From Laguncularia racemosa (lineage: Eukaryota; Streptophyta; Magnoliopsida; Myrtales; Combretaceae), in NCBI GenBank assembly GCA_037954665.1, contig JBBMOL010000023.1, forward strand, positions 4,154,001-4,218,000: 64,000 bases of DNA. The letters are read 5' to 3'. The position numbers were made by a program, and so were the translations under genes. Numbering within the stretch: the stretch's first letter is position 1; every line of letters begins with the position of its first letter. Positions 12,301 through 27,300 of this stretch are shown here, one piece after another. The notes under the pieces were generated by a model. That model made no database searches and was not told where the DNA came from. It saw nothing but the letters and a program-made list of their open reading frames with translations.

Positions 12301-15300
12301 TGATTTTCTCATTGCTGTATTCAACACACAATTGTCTCTGACAGGTTAAGGAGTTGATAGAAGTACTGTGGGAAAATGAAGCACCTCTCTGCTCATTCCT
12401 TACCAACATTCAGCAATGGTGTTCTGAGAGAAAGGCAGGTCCTTCCATGTTTTTCTTAGAGACTGTTCTCATACCCCCAATTAAATTTCGCCCACCATCA
12501 AAAGGAGGCGACTCTGTAAGTAATTTTTTTATATGTATTTAGTTAATGTTAATTTATACAGGGATGATTTGTTGCTGGGTTAATATGCAGGAGCATCAAA
12601 ACTGTGTTATGCTTTATTCTGGTTATTGCATGCATAATTATTACTGGCAAAATAACTATAATTCTGTTAAGTCAAGTCAGTACACCATCTTGTTATATTG
12701 TAATTCTTGTTGTTGGATACATCTTTTATTGGTGATCAGCTAATTAAATAATTCTGGAAGTCTTATGAATGAGAGGGCTTTTTCCCACCTACAGCGTTAA
12801 GGCCTTCACCTTGGATAAGGATCAATTATACTGATCACCAAATAACTCATGTACACTTTGGGCCTGGTGGCCATGTGGGGTGCTGAGGAATTTCACTATT
12901 TGGGATAGTGGCAGTTATGGCAAGCTAGGCTTTAATCGTGGTTGACTAGGTGTACAGGTGGCCAGCTAGTTCATTGAGAGGTGATTTGGAGGTAATACCA
13001 TATCCATGATTGCATAGTAAGATTCACATGTGGTAGTTCTAAAGTCAATATTTATTGTTAAGTTACATGGCTTATGGATTCAGGAGAATGATGTTGAGTT
13101 AAATGAAACTGATTACAAATCATAGTTAACATGGAGAATATGAAGTTGAATGTTCCTGGTTGGAAGTCTTGATTTGGGGTTTAGTAGTACAAAAGTGCAA
13201 AATTTAGGCTACGCTTATGTTGACTAGTTTAAACATTTAGATAGGTAGTTACTTTATCAAATCTGTTATGGAATGAGGTCCTAAGTTTAGATCTTGCATC
13301 ATTGTTTCAGCCACATTTGATTGTTCAGCGTGATGGATTTCCCTTTTTATTAACATTTAGTCATTTTATTTAGAGGAAAAAGGAATATATATGACATTTG
13401 CTTCTTTTCTTTTTTTCATCCAAAAAACATAAAAGGAATATATACAAAAAGGGAGTAGGAGTGACTGCAAAGTGTATGGACAAGTGCAAATTAGAACTTG
13501 CATAAGCTGATATTTTAATACAAGCAAGTAAAGAACCCTATTTGATAGAGAAAAACTGCATTTCAAAATTTCCTAAAGAGAGCTTGAGTTGGAATAAAGT
13601 TTCTCCAGCCCTATATTCATTTCTCTCCCTCCAATGGAAATACAAAGTAGCTGAAAGATCTAATTTCCACAACTGACACTGCAAATTCCTTGGCCCAGAG
13701 TTCAACTTGGCCACAAAATCCAACTAATTGATGAAATTTGTCGAACATCCCACACTAGCGATCACTGATATCCAGGCCTTCTTTGAGAAAGGACATTCAA
13801 AAAATGAGTGGGAAAGGGTCTATGGAGTAAGGAAACAGAAGAAGCATGCATTTGAAGAGATCACACCCCACTGAAGCAACTTATCCTTCGAAGAGCCTCT
13901 TATGAGTAACCAACTGTAGGATGGAAGCTACTCTTGAGACATGCCTTTTAAGCTAAACACAACCACCCGAGGAACTCTGGGCTTTAAACTACTTCTAGCT
14001 TCACTTGATAGAAAAGGAAGCATTTGGCTTCAACTTCCTAAAAAGTTTATGTGGAACAAGTAATGCTTTGTGACACTAGAGGGGAATAAGCATTTGCATC
14101 TTTCTCCCAAAGATGTCCCTTCACCCAATCTTAACCAAAAGACTCCATCACAGAGCACAATCTTGCATTTAGAGCAACAGTAGGATTCATAATCTACTAT
14201 GAGTAAGTCAGTCTCTCATGTAAAGGCCCCATGGGCTGCTGATCATTATACTAAAGTGAGATTAGGTTCCAATTCACTATCTCCCATCCAAAGAAAGATT
14301 TAACTGATGGTCTTAGCTGGAAGATTTTTTTCCAAGCACATGAACACTTGGCCACAGCCTAGGAGCAAACCCAGCATGGCCAAACACCACCATCAAATCT
14401 TTACAAAGATCCTGTATGTGCTTTATTTGAGTGGTATTATTCCATACATTAAGGTGAATAATTCCATGGCAACCTTTTTGTGGGGATAACTTCAGAAATT
14501 CATTAGATAAGGAGAATGTACAAAGAGTCTACTGTACAAAGAGAAGTAGACTTAAGGAAAGCGCTAAAAGAAGAGAATTTGTATCTGCACTACACAGAAA
14601 CAAAAGGAATGTATAGACTTACTGCCTAAAAACTCAATACAAACACAAAAAACAAGACTTTACATTACCAAAGAGAACGCTAATACTTTTCTAAGAATAT
14701 GATCCACATTTTGGTCTCTCTTTTTTTTTTGGGTATTCTTTTTATATTTCTTTCCTTATAAATTTATTTCACGCTTGGTTTATTGGAATAAAATAAGGTT
14801 GGAATTGAATAGTAATTTCTTTAGTGTTATTTTTTTTTGGATAAGGCTTTAGTGTTATTTTGTTTTATGATAGGGGCATTTTTTGGAATAAAAGTTAATT
14901 TTATGAGGAATAGCAATTCCTCTGATAAAGAGAGGGAATCAAAATTCTTTATTTATTTCACAATATATGAAATAGGCATTCTCTATGGTATAACTTTTTG
15001 TAAACCAAAAGAGGGAATTGTTATTTCATATTAATAAAGACACAATGACAATTCCATTCTAGTGAACCAAATACAATATTAGTAAATAGCCACTGCAAAA
15101 GCTTTAAGCGAGTTAGATTGCAATTTCGAGAAAGGCTCATCTTAAAACTTCACCAAGCTTAGTCATTTGGGGCACTTCTTATATTCATTCTAAGGCCTCC
15201 TTCCTTTGTAGAACAACAAACTTGATTCTGAGCAAGCTTCCAGCTGTCTTCCTCCTCTTTTGTTCATGCAACTCTGGTTCTCCTCTCCACATTCCCAACC

Positions 15301-18300
15301 TCTCCTTCTTTGGTTCCCCTATGCCTCCACTTTCCACCCTCCCTTGGCTTGAGACTTTTTGAACTATGGTGCTTAAGATCCTCCGCTATCCAATGTAGTC
15401 CCCCTTCTTCTAAACACGCGAAACCAAGCTCCATTGTTAAAACCTGTATAACCACTTCTTCCTCCTAACCTCTACGAAAGAAACCCTCCTCAAAAAAGCT
15501 ACTTCTCGTTTTCTCTCTGCCTTGCTTAGGGAGAATGCATAAGGAGGAGAAAAAGCAACCTTATCAAAGTCAAACTTGGTAAAAAGAGCTTCATACCCTA
15601 GAGTAGTCGATTTGCTTCTCCCATCTTTCCTTTTGACACTCTGAAAAGTAAATCTGTTGCTGCTTAGCCTTTATCTCCTTTTCCATCTTCCTCTTCTACC
15701 AAGAAGCTCTACTCCTAGTAGAGCTTGGACTGGGAATCTTAGGCACCAGGGATGGCAGTCCAGTTCAACTGCTTCAGGAGATACCTGGAATCAAAGAAAT
15801 CTAGCAGATATTACATACTCACCCACTAATTACCGATTCTCCTTGTGGATATCTACATTAAATCCTCCTAGCCCCAGTGCTTTTTGAGTAGGAAACTGAA
15901 AAAAATGCCTTCTTTATTTCCTCCTTTGAAACTTCACGTGCCAAAACAGAGACTAATCAGAGGTCATTTTTCTTGGAGTCAGATATCCAAAGCGCCTCGG
16001 CAAAATTTCAATAAAGTTGATCAACTGACGGTTATAGAGTTACCGAATATGAAATGCTAAACCTTCCTCAATTTGATAAAATTTGGGAGATGACTCTCTT
16101 TCTTTCCTGGAATGGATGACTAAAAATGTTTTGAAGCTGTATCCACTATACATTTGCCCATAATCTCTCTTAAGAGTTTGAGGATTGCTATGCCTACTGA
16201 ATAACTCCCACAATTTTGCCTTATTGCAATAGTACTGGTTTGTCATGGACAGCTTATGTTACTTCCTTGCCATGCTTAATGCAGCAGTTGTACGATTGCA
16301 TCCATGCAAGTGTGACAGTAACTGGGAATATTGCAATTGATGTTGAATCTGTGTGTTGCAGAGGATTTTCTTGTATCCAGTGATATTTCTTTTTCATCTT
16401 GGTCATTTGTTTATTAGTTTTGGCTTATTAATATTGCATTGCACTCTTGTACTTTTACATAGGTAATGGAGCATCAGCAGACAATTTTGTTAACTAAGGT
16501 GTTGCGATCAAACATATCCCTGGGCAATGCTCATATCAACTCGTTAGAACGCTCAGTAATAGTCAGCCAGTGGATGGACCTTCAACAATCTGTTAACATC
16601 CTATTTGATAGCAAAACTGCTGCTGGTTAGTAAATTTTTCCTTTGTTATTTTTCAATTTTCAGTAGCTGGTCAGATTGTCTTAACCACTGATGATCTGGA
16701 GAAAAGACACACATGAGTGCAATAATTTGCTTGAAAAACTTATCCTTTTCACTGGTCAGCTATTGTGTGGTATTTTATGGGCACTTCCTTGCCCCCTTTT
16801 GGTTGTCCTTATTTGAAGGTGTATAAAAAATTTTCTCCCCTTTTCTTCTTTGGCATCTATCTTTCATTTGGATCCAACTAATTGATTGAAAAGTTTTGAG
16901 TTTTTAGATAAGTTGGTTATGTTGATTAATCTAGCATGATATAGAAGAGGCTTGAGTTTCAACCCTTGTATCATCATTTCATCCCCATTCAATTATCTTG
17001 TCTGAATGGCTTAGGTAAGGTAAGTATTAAAATATAGATGTAATAAAATTCTACACTAATTTGTAAGTTCATGCTTGCTCAATCCATTGCAAATCTAATT
17101 TATCACAATAACATGTGGTATTAATATGACATTTTTTTTATAGACAAGGTAAATTTAGAATTATCTTGTCTGAATGGCTTAAGCAAGGTAAGTATTAAAA
17201 TATAGATGTAATAAAATTCTACACCAATTTGTAAGTTCATGCTTGCTCAATCCATTGCAAATCTAAATTTATCACAATAACATGTGGTATTAATATGACA
17301 TTTTTTTGATAGACAAGGTAAATTTAGAATTATTGATATTCAGTAAGTTATTTCTCCAGAATTATTATCTTCCTATAGATATTGTTGAACTACATAAGCA
17401 GGAGTATTTAAATGGGATAATGGAGTTTGCATTATCTGCACAATCGCAAAGTCTGAGGAAGTTTTATTATGCTTGATATGGTTGATCTGCAGTGTTAGTA
17501 TGTTTGGCACAATCTTCTTCATGATTCACTTGATATTTTCAAGTATATGAGTAAGTTGTTTAGATCATTTTGGTGCATCATTGCCTGTTATAACAGTGCT
17601 GCCATACTGGTAAAAGGTGTCGTATTAAATTTAGAATCTAGTATAGCTAGAGCCTTCTCCATGACCTCACAAACTAGCCAATGGAGGTAAAAACTAATTT
17701 TCTCGACTTTTGGAAGTTGCTTTCCTATTCAAGAGATAGGTATCAGCCCATAATGCATTACCCATTGGGCAAGAGATGAGATGGATACAAGAAGAAATGG
17801 CCTAGGCAATTTGCAAGGAGGTCAAACAATGACTAAGAGCCCTTTAGGAGAATTTCGTCCGAACATTCCCTGGGCACATCCAAATGGGGTGGTCTTCATC
17901 TGAACGTTCCTTGGGCACATTCAAAAAAATTGGACTTCACTTGAATCTCCCTAGGGTATTCGAACAAAGTCCACTGGAATGGAATAAATGACGCCTTTCC
18001 TTTGTTTTATTTATTTTCATTATTTACTATTTTCTCCTTAATGACCCGAGTTTAGGGTGTTAAATAGTTGTTCTTTTGTGGAACTTTTTGAATCTTTGCC
18101 AACATTAAACTTAGAAGAGACTTAGTAAATTTTGTTATTCTCAATCTCATAGATTGTGATGAGGACTGATTGATTTGGAATCTGTATGTAATATTGATTT
18201 TCGATTGGTCATTGATTATTTTAGATATTGTACAACATATCAATCTTGAATATAATCACAATTCGATTTATGATTTAGTGCTTCATATCTCTACCCAAAA

Positions 18301-21300
18301 AATCTTCCATGTCCCTGTAATTCACTAGTCTCATCAACATACAAAAACACCAAAAACATTAAATTTCATCATTAGAGTCTCAATGGCACCTTTCATTCAA
18401 TATTGGAGCTATATTGTGCCTCTTAAGCTTAACATCAAGCCTTTTTTGAAAATTTTTTCTACTGGACGAGAGCCAGGCTTGGGCTCCATTTGGAAAGACC
18501 ATGTCCTTGAAGTAGCATGGTTTGCCAATCTGGTTCTTATGACATACATTCTTACATCATTCATTGAATGAACCTTAATTAATAAGATATCATGATGGTT
18601 CAAAATTTTCGATTTTTATTTCAGTTCCTATGCTGTTCCATAGTTCCTTGAATCTCTAGTGAAAGATTGATACTGATGACATGTAAGTAGCAATGTTGTA
18701 GGACATCATAAAATTTCGAATTATGGTGCATAATTTATTAAGCTGGACACGTGTTTAATAATAGTGAATAGTTTTGGGTTGATGGAATTTATTTCTTTAT
18801 CTTTGGCAAGCTATTGTAGGTGTGATGCTTTGTGTGAATAAAGTCCTACACAGATTATGGGAGAGGATGGGTATTGGTAGATAATGTCAATATATAGAAT
18901 ATTAAGTCAACAATACTTAGTAACAATTGAGTTAAGTGATCGAAAAGGCCCGTTAGTTGCCTCTTGACTTTTTTTGTTGTTGTAATGTTAGATATAATTC
19001 CATTAAAATAAGTATATAAAAGGGGCATAAGCCCACTATACAAAAGTAAGCACCACAAGAAACCTAAAATTTCGAATTAAGAACCAAAACGAAAAAACAA
19101 AATGGTGCTTAGATCGAAATCTTGGCTATAGCAAACCAGAGTGCTAAAACACATCAAAATGAGCTATCCTTAGCAAAAAAAGAAGAAAGAATGGTGTGGG
19201 TGACATCCACAGCCGATCGAGAGTTAAGTCCCAATCTCTTTTCATTCATTTCCCTCTGAATATAATAGATCACTAGACCAGTAAGCACCCTCCAAGATGG
19301 GGTAAGACGGGGACCTAACGTGTTTAACAGGTCTGAAATGTCAATAGCTCGAGAAGGCAAAGCGGCATTACTAAAATCCACTTATTCCAGCCTGTTTTGG
19401 ACTGCACAAACAAAAGAACATTTGAGAAAAAGATGACCATGGGATTCCTCATCACTATTGCATAGGTAGCAGCGGTTTTAGGAGAAAACCCCCCAACGAA
19501 CCAACATTAGTGAGCTACCAACCATAGGAAAAAGAAAACCTAGATGCCAAATTTTTGTGCCAAACAACTTGATTCCAACAAACGTCATTCCCACGGGGTT
19601 GAAGACACCCATAAGCCTCCTTGATTGTGAATTCCTTTGAAGGCTTGTTCCTCCAAACAAATCTGTTTTCACAACTAGTTTTTGGTTCCAAGGCTTCTCT
19701 TAACTCTTCTCTTATCCTATCCCACAAATCCCCAGATGGCCAATCCCAACCATTCTCGTTAATAATACAACAGAGTCTAGCTTCTTTGAGAAGGCCCAAA
19801 GAGTATCTTTGCCTCTCATTTAGCCAGGAAACCAAATGACCCTTTGGATGCCAATCATCATACCAAAGAGAGATAGAATTCTTATTTCCTACTTCCCATT
19901 TAAACATACTTTGCACTAAAGGTCTTAGTTGCAAGATTTTCCTCCAAGACCAAGAAACATTAGCTGGAATTTTCATTGTCCAAAATTTTTTTTCCCAATA
20001 AGCTCATAATGTATCCAGCTTGGCCATAAAGAATCACCTTTATTCGTACAAAGTAACAAAAAATGCTTGAGTTGTGCTGTCTTGTTCCAAACAACTAAGT
20101 CTACCACACCCAGGCCCCCTTCAACCTTTGGTTTTGACCCCCTATGAGTAGGTGGACGACTTAGAGAGGAACTGGCGGAAGTTGCTGAGCCTATTTTGAC
20201 CCAGTCTGGACAAGAGGTCGGAGTACGGCGTGGAGTGTCTTTAGGATGTGACTTCCAGTATGTTTACAGGATGGCCTATAGATTAAGGGTAGTAAGAATG
20301 AATTGAAGCACATGCTGAAAAGAGGAAAGAATAGAGCACAATTGTAAGGTTCACAGCGAGGATGTTGTGTTTTTAAGAGCGAGAGACTGATTATCCCATG
20401 TGAATGAAGTTCACATGAGTTGTGGGAGATGATGAATATTGGTATATAAGGTCAATATAGAGAATATTAAGTCGTTAAGAACTTTTGGGCTGTATAATTG
20501 AAAAGATCCATTAGTCACCTTCTAACTTGGTGGCTACTTTTGGTATGGGGTGTTACAGTAGGACACGTGGGTGAGTATTTGATGGGATTGAACCAGATTG
20601 GATTTCCTTGAAAACTTAATTGTTTGTCTCATCTGCATTTTGAATGCAGTTTTGTAAAATTTTTTCATATTGTGACTAAGGTTTTTCTTTTCATGATTTA
20701 TAAGTGAAATTTGTTGTCATAATATTGTAAGTATTCATTTTTTGTGCTTATTGCTAGGTCAAGGTAAAAAAGATGTGGCTTCAGGAATATGCCAATTGCT
20801 GGAGAAGAAGGAAGGGTTGTTTCGTCAGAATATGATGGGCAAGCGAGTCAATTACGCATGCCGATCTGTCATATCTCCTGATCCTTATCTGGCAGTTAAT
20901 GAAATTGGCATTCCCCCATACTTTGCAACAAGACTAACCTATCCTGAGGTAACCCTGGTTTATTTTGCTCATAGATTTACCTTTTTTAAGCTTCCCTAAT
21001 TTGTCTAAATTTTAAGCAGACATGGTTCATGCTTTCTGATTCAGTTGATATCTTATACTCTTCATAGTATGTAGGGACAGTTTTGGATTATAATTTCGGA
21101 TCCACTTGGATGGACTTTTTATAACTTCTTTGTAGCTTCTTCAAAAAAACTCAAGAAAGATGTAAGAAATTTGAAAGCAAAAATACTTTTTTTTTTTCTT
21201 TTCAATTGCAAAAAATACTTCTTTACCCTTATCACAGAATGAAATACCTTAAGAATGTAAATTTGTTCAAGGTCAGTTTGTGTACCATCTTTAAGTATCA

Positions 21301-24300
21301 CACTAATTTCTGTGGAACACATCATATTATTATAATTAGCATTGCCTTCACTCATATTAGTCTATGGTTGTGGCTGATTTTGTATTTGGGTTGTTGGAGC
21401 AAGGAAGAGGGGTCTTAGTTATCCTGATTACATGCAACGTTTTGCCACATTTTGGGTTGCATTCATGGTTTTGCCTAATATGAGATGCTTAAAGTAAGTG
21501 TTTACAGTCTAAATCTGCAGATTAATTGTGGGTAGGAGGGGTCTTGTTTTCCTTGAGAAGTGGGTAAGAGGGGGAGAGGGTGGGGTCATTCTGGTGATTT
21601 AAAATGCAGGGATAATAGGGTCTCTCTAAAAGATGGAGAGTTAGTTAACGGCTTTCTGAAACATGGAAAGAATATCAGTTCTATCTCTCTTTCTCTGTCG
21701 TGATACATACTTTTGTGAAAAGAATCAACACATGTGCTGCTTTATGGAAGATGCATGGTAATTGTAGTTGTGCTTGAATAGGAGAGTTCATGGACTAGGG
21801 GGGGACATCTCCCTTTGGAGATTTTTGAAGCAATTAATGGAAGAATGAATTCTTGATTTTATCTTAAGAGGCATGTCGTAATATCTAGGTTTATAGTCAT
21901 TCCATGCCTGGTTGAATTGTGGCTTGCCTTATTTTGAACTTCAGCAGTTTTTTTTCTGGGCTGATTTATATATTTCCACAGAGAGTCACTCCTTGGAATA
22001 TTGTTGAATTGAGGAAAGCTATCATCAACGGTCCTGATGTCCACCCTGGAGCTTCACTTTACATTGACAAATTATCTAGAACAAAGTTGGCTGGCCAAAT
22101 AAAAAAGCGTATCTCTGTCTCAAGAAAGTTACCTTCATCAAGGGGGGTTGCTGCACAACCTGGTAAAGATTTTGACCATGAGTTTGAAGGAAAAATTGTT
22201 TATCGACATTTACGAGATGGAGATATTGTGCTTGTCAATAGACAGGTACAACTTTAATTAATTTGTGCTGTCGCATGTGTTTTATAATGAAGGGAAACCA
22301 CCAGAATGGTGGATAATATGGACATGAGTAACATAGATTTATTTTTTCATGGGATATTCTTTAGATTCTTGCTTTTATATGTTGGAGCTGTACAATCTTT
22401 CAATTGCTCTGGTGTCTTTGATTATTGTTTTTATCTATCCTTTGGCAGGATGTGTCTTGTGGTTCTCACTTGCTGTGCCTCATTTTGCCCTTTAATTTAA
22501 TAACATTTGAGTCCTCAAATGATCTTAGCTTGGGATTGGCAGTATTTTGTCCTGAAAAGTAACTGAACTAAATCTTTTGTAGGAAGACAAAAAGTGGAGT
22601 CCTATACATGTACTTTCTTGGTTATTTTGCCTCATCCAGTATCTGGTTTACAAATGCAGGATACCCCGTGAAAGTCCCATCTGTCTTAGTAATTAGACCT
22701 GTTTTTTTGGTTAATGAACATGCATGACCCTGATCAATTTGGCTTTTTCCATCTACATGAGCCAATATGTAGAACCTGCAAATCCCTGACACTAAATTTT
22801 TCTTTTCTTTTTCTTTTTTGGTGTTCAAGTCAAAACCTGTATTTTCTAGGTGCCCCAAGCCCTCAACAAATGACTTCAAGTGGGAAAGGAACCCATAATC
22901 TCCTGCAAGTTTGTTATTCAGTACTTGAAACCATTATCATTGATCCAGCTGAACAGTAATTGTGTTTTCTTGTCCAATAGATTCTAACAAGTTCATGGCA
23001 TCTAATTATCCAAAAAAAAAGTTCATGGCATCTAGTTCTTGAAGATGATTTTTTGGCCAATTACAAGGGGGTTCAATGAAGAAAATAAATTGTTGAAGAA
23101 AAGAGCAAAAGTTTTCTCAACCTTGGCTTGAAGAATAATTGAATAATTAGGACATATAAGATGAATTTCTTTGCAGAATGAGCTTGCAATTCCTTTTTAT
23201 GATAATTGATTTATCATCATGAATGCGATGATAGACTTCCATGGTACTTTCATAGCTTCGCTTGGCATCTCATTTGTATTTGCTATTAAGTAAAACCTGG
23301 TTGTCTGCCATCTTTTATATGTTTGGCTTACCTATTCCTTCTTGTTGGGGCTACTGAGATAAATGAGTTGTCAGTATAGTTATATATGTTAATTGTATGG
23401 AATTGAATCTCTTTTTCTCCAATTCCTTTTGATGTAAATCACATATTGTGGGTAATAATTTTTATTTTGTATCTAACTTATGTCTAAATGGGCTTGAATT
23501 TTTTCTTGGCAGCCTACGCTTCACAAGCCCAGTATAATGGCACATGTTGTGCGTGTGTTGAAGGGTGAGAAAACAATTCGAATGCATTATGCAAACTGCA
23601 GGTTGGTTTATTCATTTATGATACTGTGCTTAAAATTGAGATATAAAAGGTATGCGCTTGGCATCTAATAATTTACTGAACTCTCTGATCTCAGTACTTA
23701 CAATGCTGATTTTGATGGTGATGAAATAAATGTCCATTTTCCTCAAGATGAAATTTCAAGATCTGAAGCTTACAACATTGTCAATGCAAATAATCAATAT
23801 GTTAAACCTACCAATGGATTTCCTATCAGGGCATTGATCCAGGTTTCAGTTTCATTTTCAATATTACACATTGTCATTGGTTTTTGTTTTTTTCTTTTAC
23901 TTCACTGTCCACTCCGAACTCTCTCTTCTTACTCTCTTTTTTTTTTTTTTTTGGGGGGGGGGGGGGGCAACTTCTAACGCTCAAATTTGATTTATGCTGC
24001 AGGATCATGTAGTCAGTGCGGCTCTTCTTACAAAAAGAGATACATTTTTGAATTATGATGAGTTTAATCAGTTGCTTTATAGTTCAGGCATTTCCACTGC
24101 TGTACCAGTTCGTTTCTGCAAACCTGGTCAGAAAGTTGTCATCAATTCTGAAGAGGAAATGCTGCATCCTATGCCTACAATTTTAAAACCAGAGCCTCTT
24201 TGGACTGGAAAGCAGGTTGAGAGAAGCTTGCATGCATGATACCTAATAAGTTGGAAAACTATTCGTGTTGTCTTTATATTCCTAAAAGATTAATGTGCTA

Positions 24301-27300
24301 GACTTTGAATGACAGATATAACATTGCCAAAATTTCCTCCATTGATGTTACAATGTTATGACCATATTGATTACCACTCCGTTGTCTGCTGAGTATTGAC
24401 TGTTTTTGCTGTCTTAGGTCATTACTGCTATGCTGAATCAGTTAACTCAGGGTCTCCCACCGTTTACAGTGGAAAAGAAGGGGAAGGTGCCATCTGATTT
24501 TTTCAAGAGAAAGATTGGTAAAGGTGTAAACAGTAGTGAAGGGAAAGGAGATAAAATTGAAATTGATAAATATAACCAGAAAGGAGCTGACCAAGGTAGA
24601 AGGAAAAAGGATGAGGAACCTGGTGAAGATAGAGTCTTTGTTTTCAAAAACAACTTGATTTGTGGGGTTATTGATAAGGCTCAGTTTGGCGATTATGGTC
24701 TGGTTCACACAGTTCAGGAGCTCTATGGATCAAATACTGCAGGAGTTCTGCTCTCTGCATTCAGTAGATTATTTACAGCTTTTCTTCAGGTTAGAAGCCC
24801 TAGCATAGTATATCTTACTTATAAGGAGAAAAGCATAGTACTTGAATTCTGATGAATTGAAAATATAATTTTTTTGGATCAGATATTTGAAAATATAATT
24901 GATATGACACAAATACAATGCATTCTCTACCATACTTATTGTTAAAGTGAATAAACTTGTATGAGTTCATTTTCTTTCAGATGCATGGTTTCACTTGTGG
25001 TGTAGATGATCTTTTGTTAAGAAAAGGTAAAGACGATAAAAGACAACAGCAACTTGAAGAATGTGAAAGCTGTGGAGAGGGAGTCCACCGTGAAGTTGTT
25101 GGATTCAAGAAAAGTGATCTTGTAGGTAAGTTTGGCATCTGATACATTGGAAAATGTATAAATATGACATTTTGTATGGTTTGCTATTATATTTATTAAA
25201 ATTTGCACAAAGATTATTACCCAAAAAAAAAAAAAAAGATTTTGCGCAAGGATAATTATCAAAAACAGACAGAATTTTGAGCAAAGGTGTTGTTTTTGCG
25301 AAAACTCTGTTTATGTGCATTAATATGTAGATCGTGAGTCTATAGTTTTTTTTGTTGAATGCTGAAGAAAACAGTTGGCTTGAATTCTTGGGTTTTAATC
25401 TGGAAGGTGAAGATGTGTATCCTTGACTCTGTAGTCTTGCTCAGTGCGCCTTTTGGTTTATCAAGTCATGAATTCACCATCTTATTCAGTGGCATTTGGT
25501 GAAACACGCTAATTGTTACCAACTCTTATAGATCCAATAGGACTGCAAATGAAGATTGAAGAAGTTGTACGCGGCAATGGAGAGTCAGCACTTACGAATT
25601 TGGATAGGAGGATGATAAGTAGACTAAATGAGTTGAGTAGCAAGATGCTTGATAAAGACTTGCTTTCTGAAGGTTTATTGAAACCCACAGGCAAGAACTG
25701 CATTTCACTAATGACTACATCTGGAGCTAAAGGTGGAAGTGTAAGAATCTAAGCTCTTTCTTGGATTTTCTTGTTAAATGACTCATAAAATCTGTTGATA
25801 GATTTATTATCTTATCTAGAGAAATGTTGCATTGTGGTTTGTGCTTGAAAATCAAAATGGATTTTTATGTTCTGTCTTCATTGTTCTGTGTTTCACTTAG
25901 TGACCATTAGATTTCCCATGTGGTTTTTGGACTTATTGCCTTGATGAGAAACAGTTGTGCCCTCTCAGATATTTGCTAGTAGCATTTGTAGGTCAAGGGA
26001 GTTTTGTTTCATCCCATATTCTTGGAAGTTGGAATAGAAACAGTATATGAAGGTCATACAAGGAAGAGAAACCACCTAGATTCATGCTTGGTGTCATGAT
26101 TGTATGCTTGATTTATGATACACTAGGAATTATTCATTTGAATGTGCTTACATACATCTGAAGCATGGGGAAGTAGATTAAGAGTAGTGGGATATTGTTG
26201 TGTTTGTAATATTATTTGTTATTGTAACAAGGGACGGTGCAGTAGTATTACTGCAGGGATGTGTCCATGTGTGTGTGTTTTTTGTGTGCTCTTTTATTTG
26301 CTAGTCACATGTAGATATGTTTAGTGCTGATGTGTATGTGCTGTCGTGTGGGAAGTTGAGATGTGATAAGAGAGTAAATAGGGGCAGTTATTATAGAAAA
26401 TAACTAATAATAACTGCCACTTGTACTGTTATTATAAGGAAAATATTCAATTAGAAAAGATAAGTGCTATTTCCAGAAAAATTTCAGAATTGCTTTTGAA
26501 GAGATAGAAAGGTTTTCTTTTAAACCGAGCATTTAATTAGAGATCATGGAGTTCTCTTTATAACAAGCCCTAAAAAAGATATCGTTGAGTTTTCTCTTAA
26601 TGAGCCAAAAAAATTATTTTAAAACCAATTCTGTAACAACTTATGTCTAATTCTGTCAGATTTAACAAGGGTTAGAAACTCTCTTCTAGGTGGAACAAGG
26701 AAAATGGAAATTAAACTTCCTAATAGGTATTTAGAGTCAATGCTATTCTGTGTGTGTTGCAGAGCTGATGGTGAAATATCAAGCTCTTTATCAGCTTCAT
26801 GGTTTTAGTTACCCACTCAAAATTGTTCCTTCTTATTGTTGCTTTTGTATTAGTAGTTGATATATTCCTTAACAAGTAAGTGGAGGTATTTGTTTTATCT
26901 GACTAGAGTGGTTTTGAACTCATCAGCAGGTGTCTCTGAATCATTGTACTTGTAAATGAAATTCATTTTTCCTTTTTCTTTTTGCCAAAGAATTTTTATC
27001 TAATTTTCAAGTTTTTTTCCATGGATAATTATAGATTTGGTTGTTCTAACTTCTTGGTCTTTTGATTATTCTTCACTGATCCATCTGTTTCTTTGAACAG
27101 GCCAATTTCCAGCAGATATCTTCTCATTTGGGTCAACAAGAGCTAGAAGGCAAACGTGTCCCTAGAATGGTCTCTGGAAAGACTTTACCCAGCTTCCCCC
27201 CCTGGGACTGGGCATCTCGAGCTGGAGGCTTTATCATTGATCGCTTTCTTTCTGGTTTACGTCCTCAAGAATATTATTTCCACTGCATGGCTGGACGTGA

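Noticed and set aside
14830..15075. Possible MITE between LINE pieces in intron 6
   Set aside because: GGAATT-type motifs recur but no matching inverted ends could be found.
24442..24708. Minus-strand ORFs opposite NRPA1 exon 13
   Set aside because: They mirror a conserved coding exon and have no domain.
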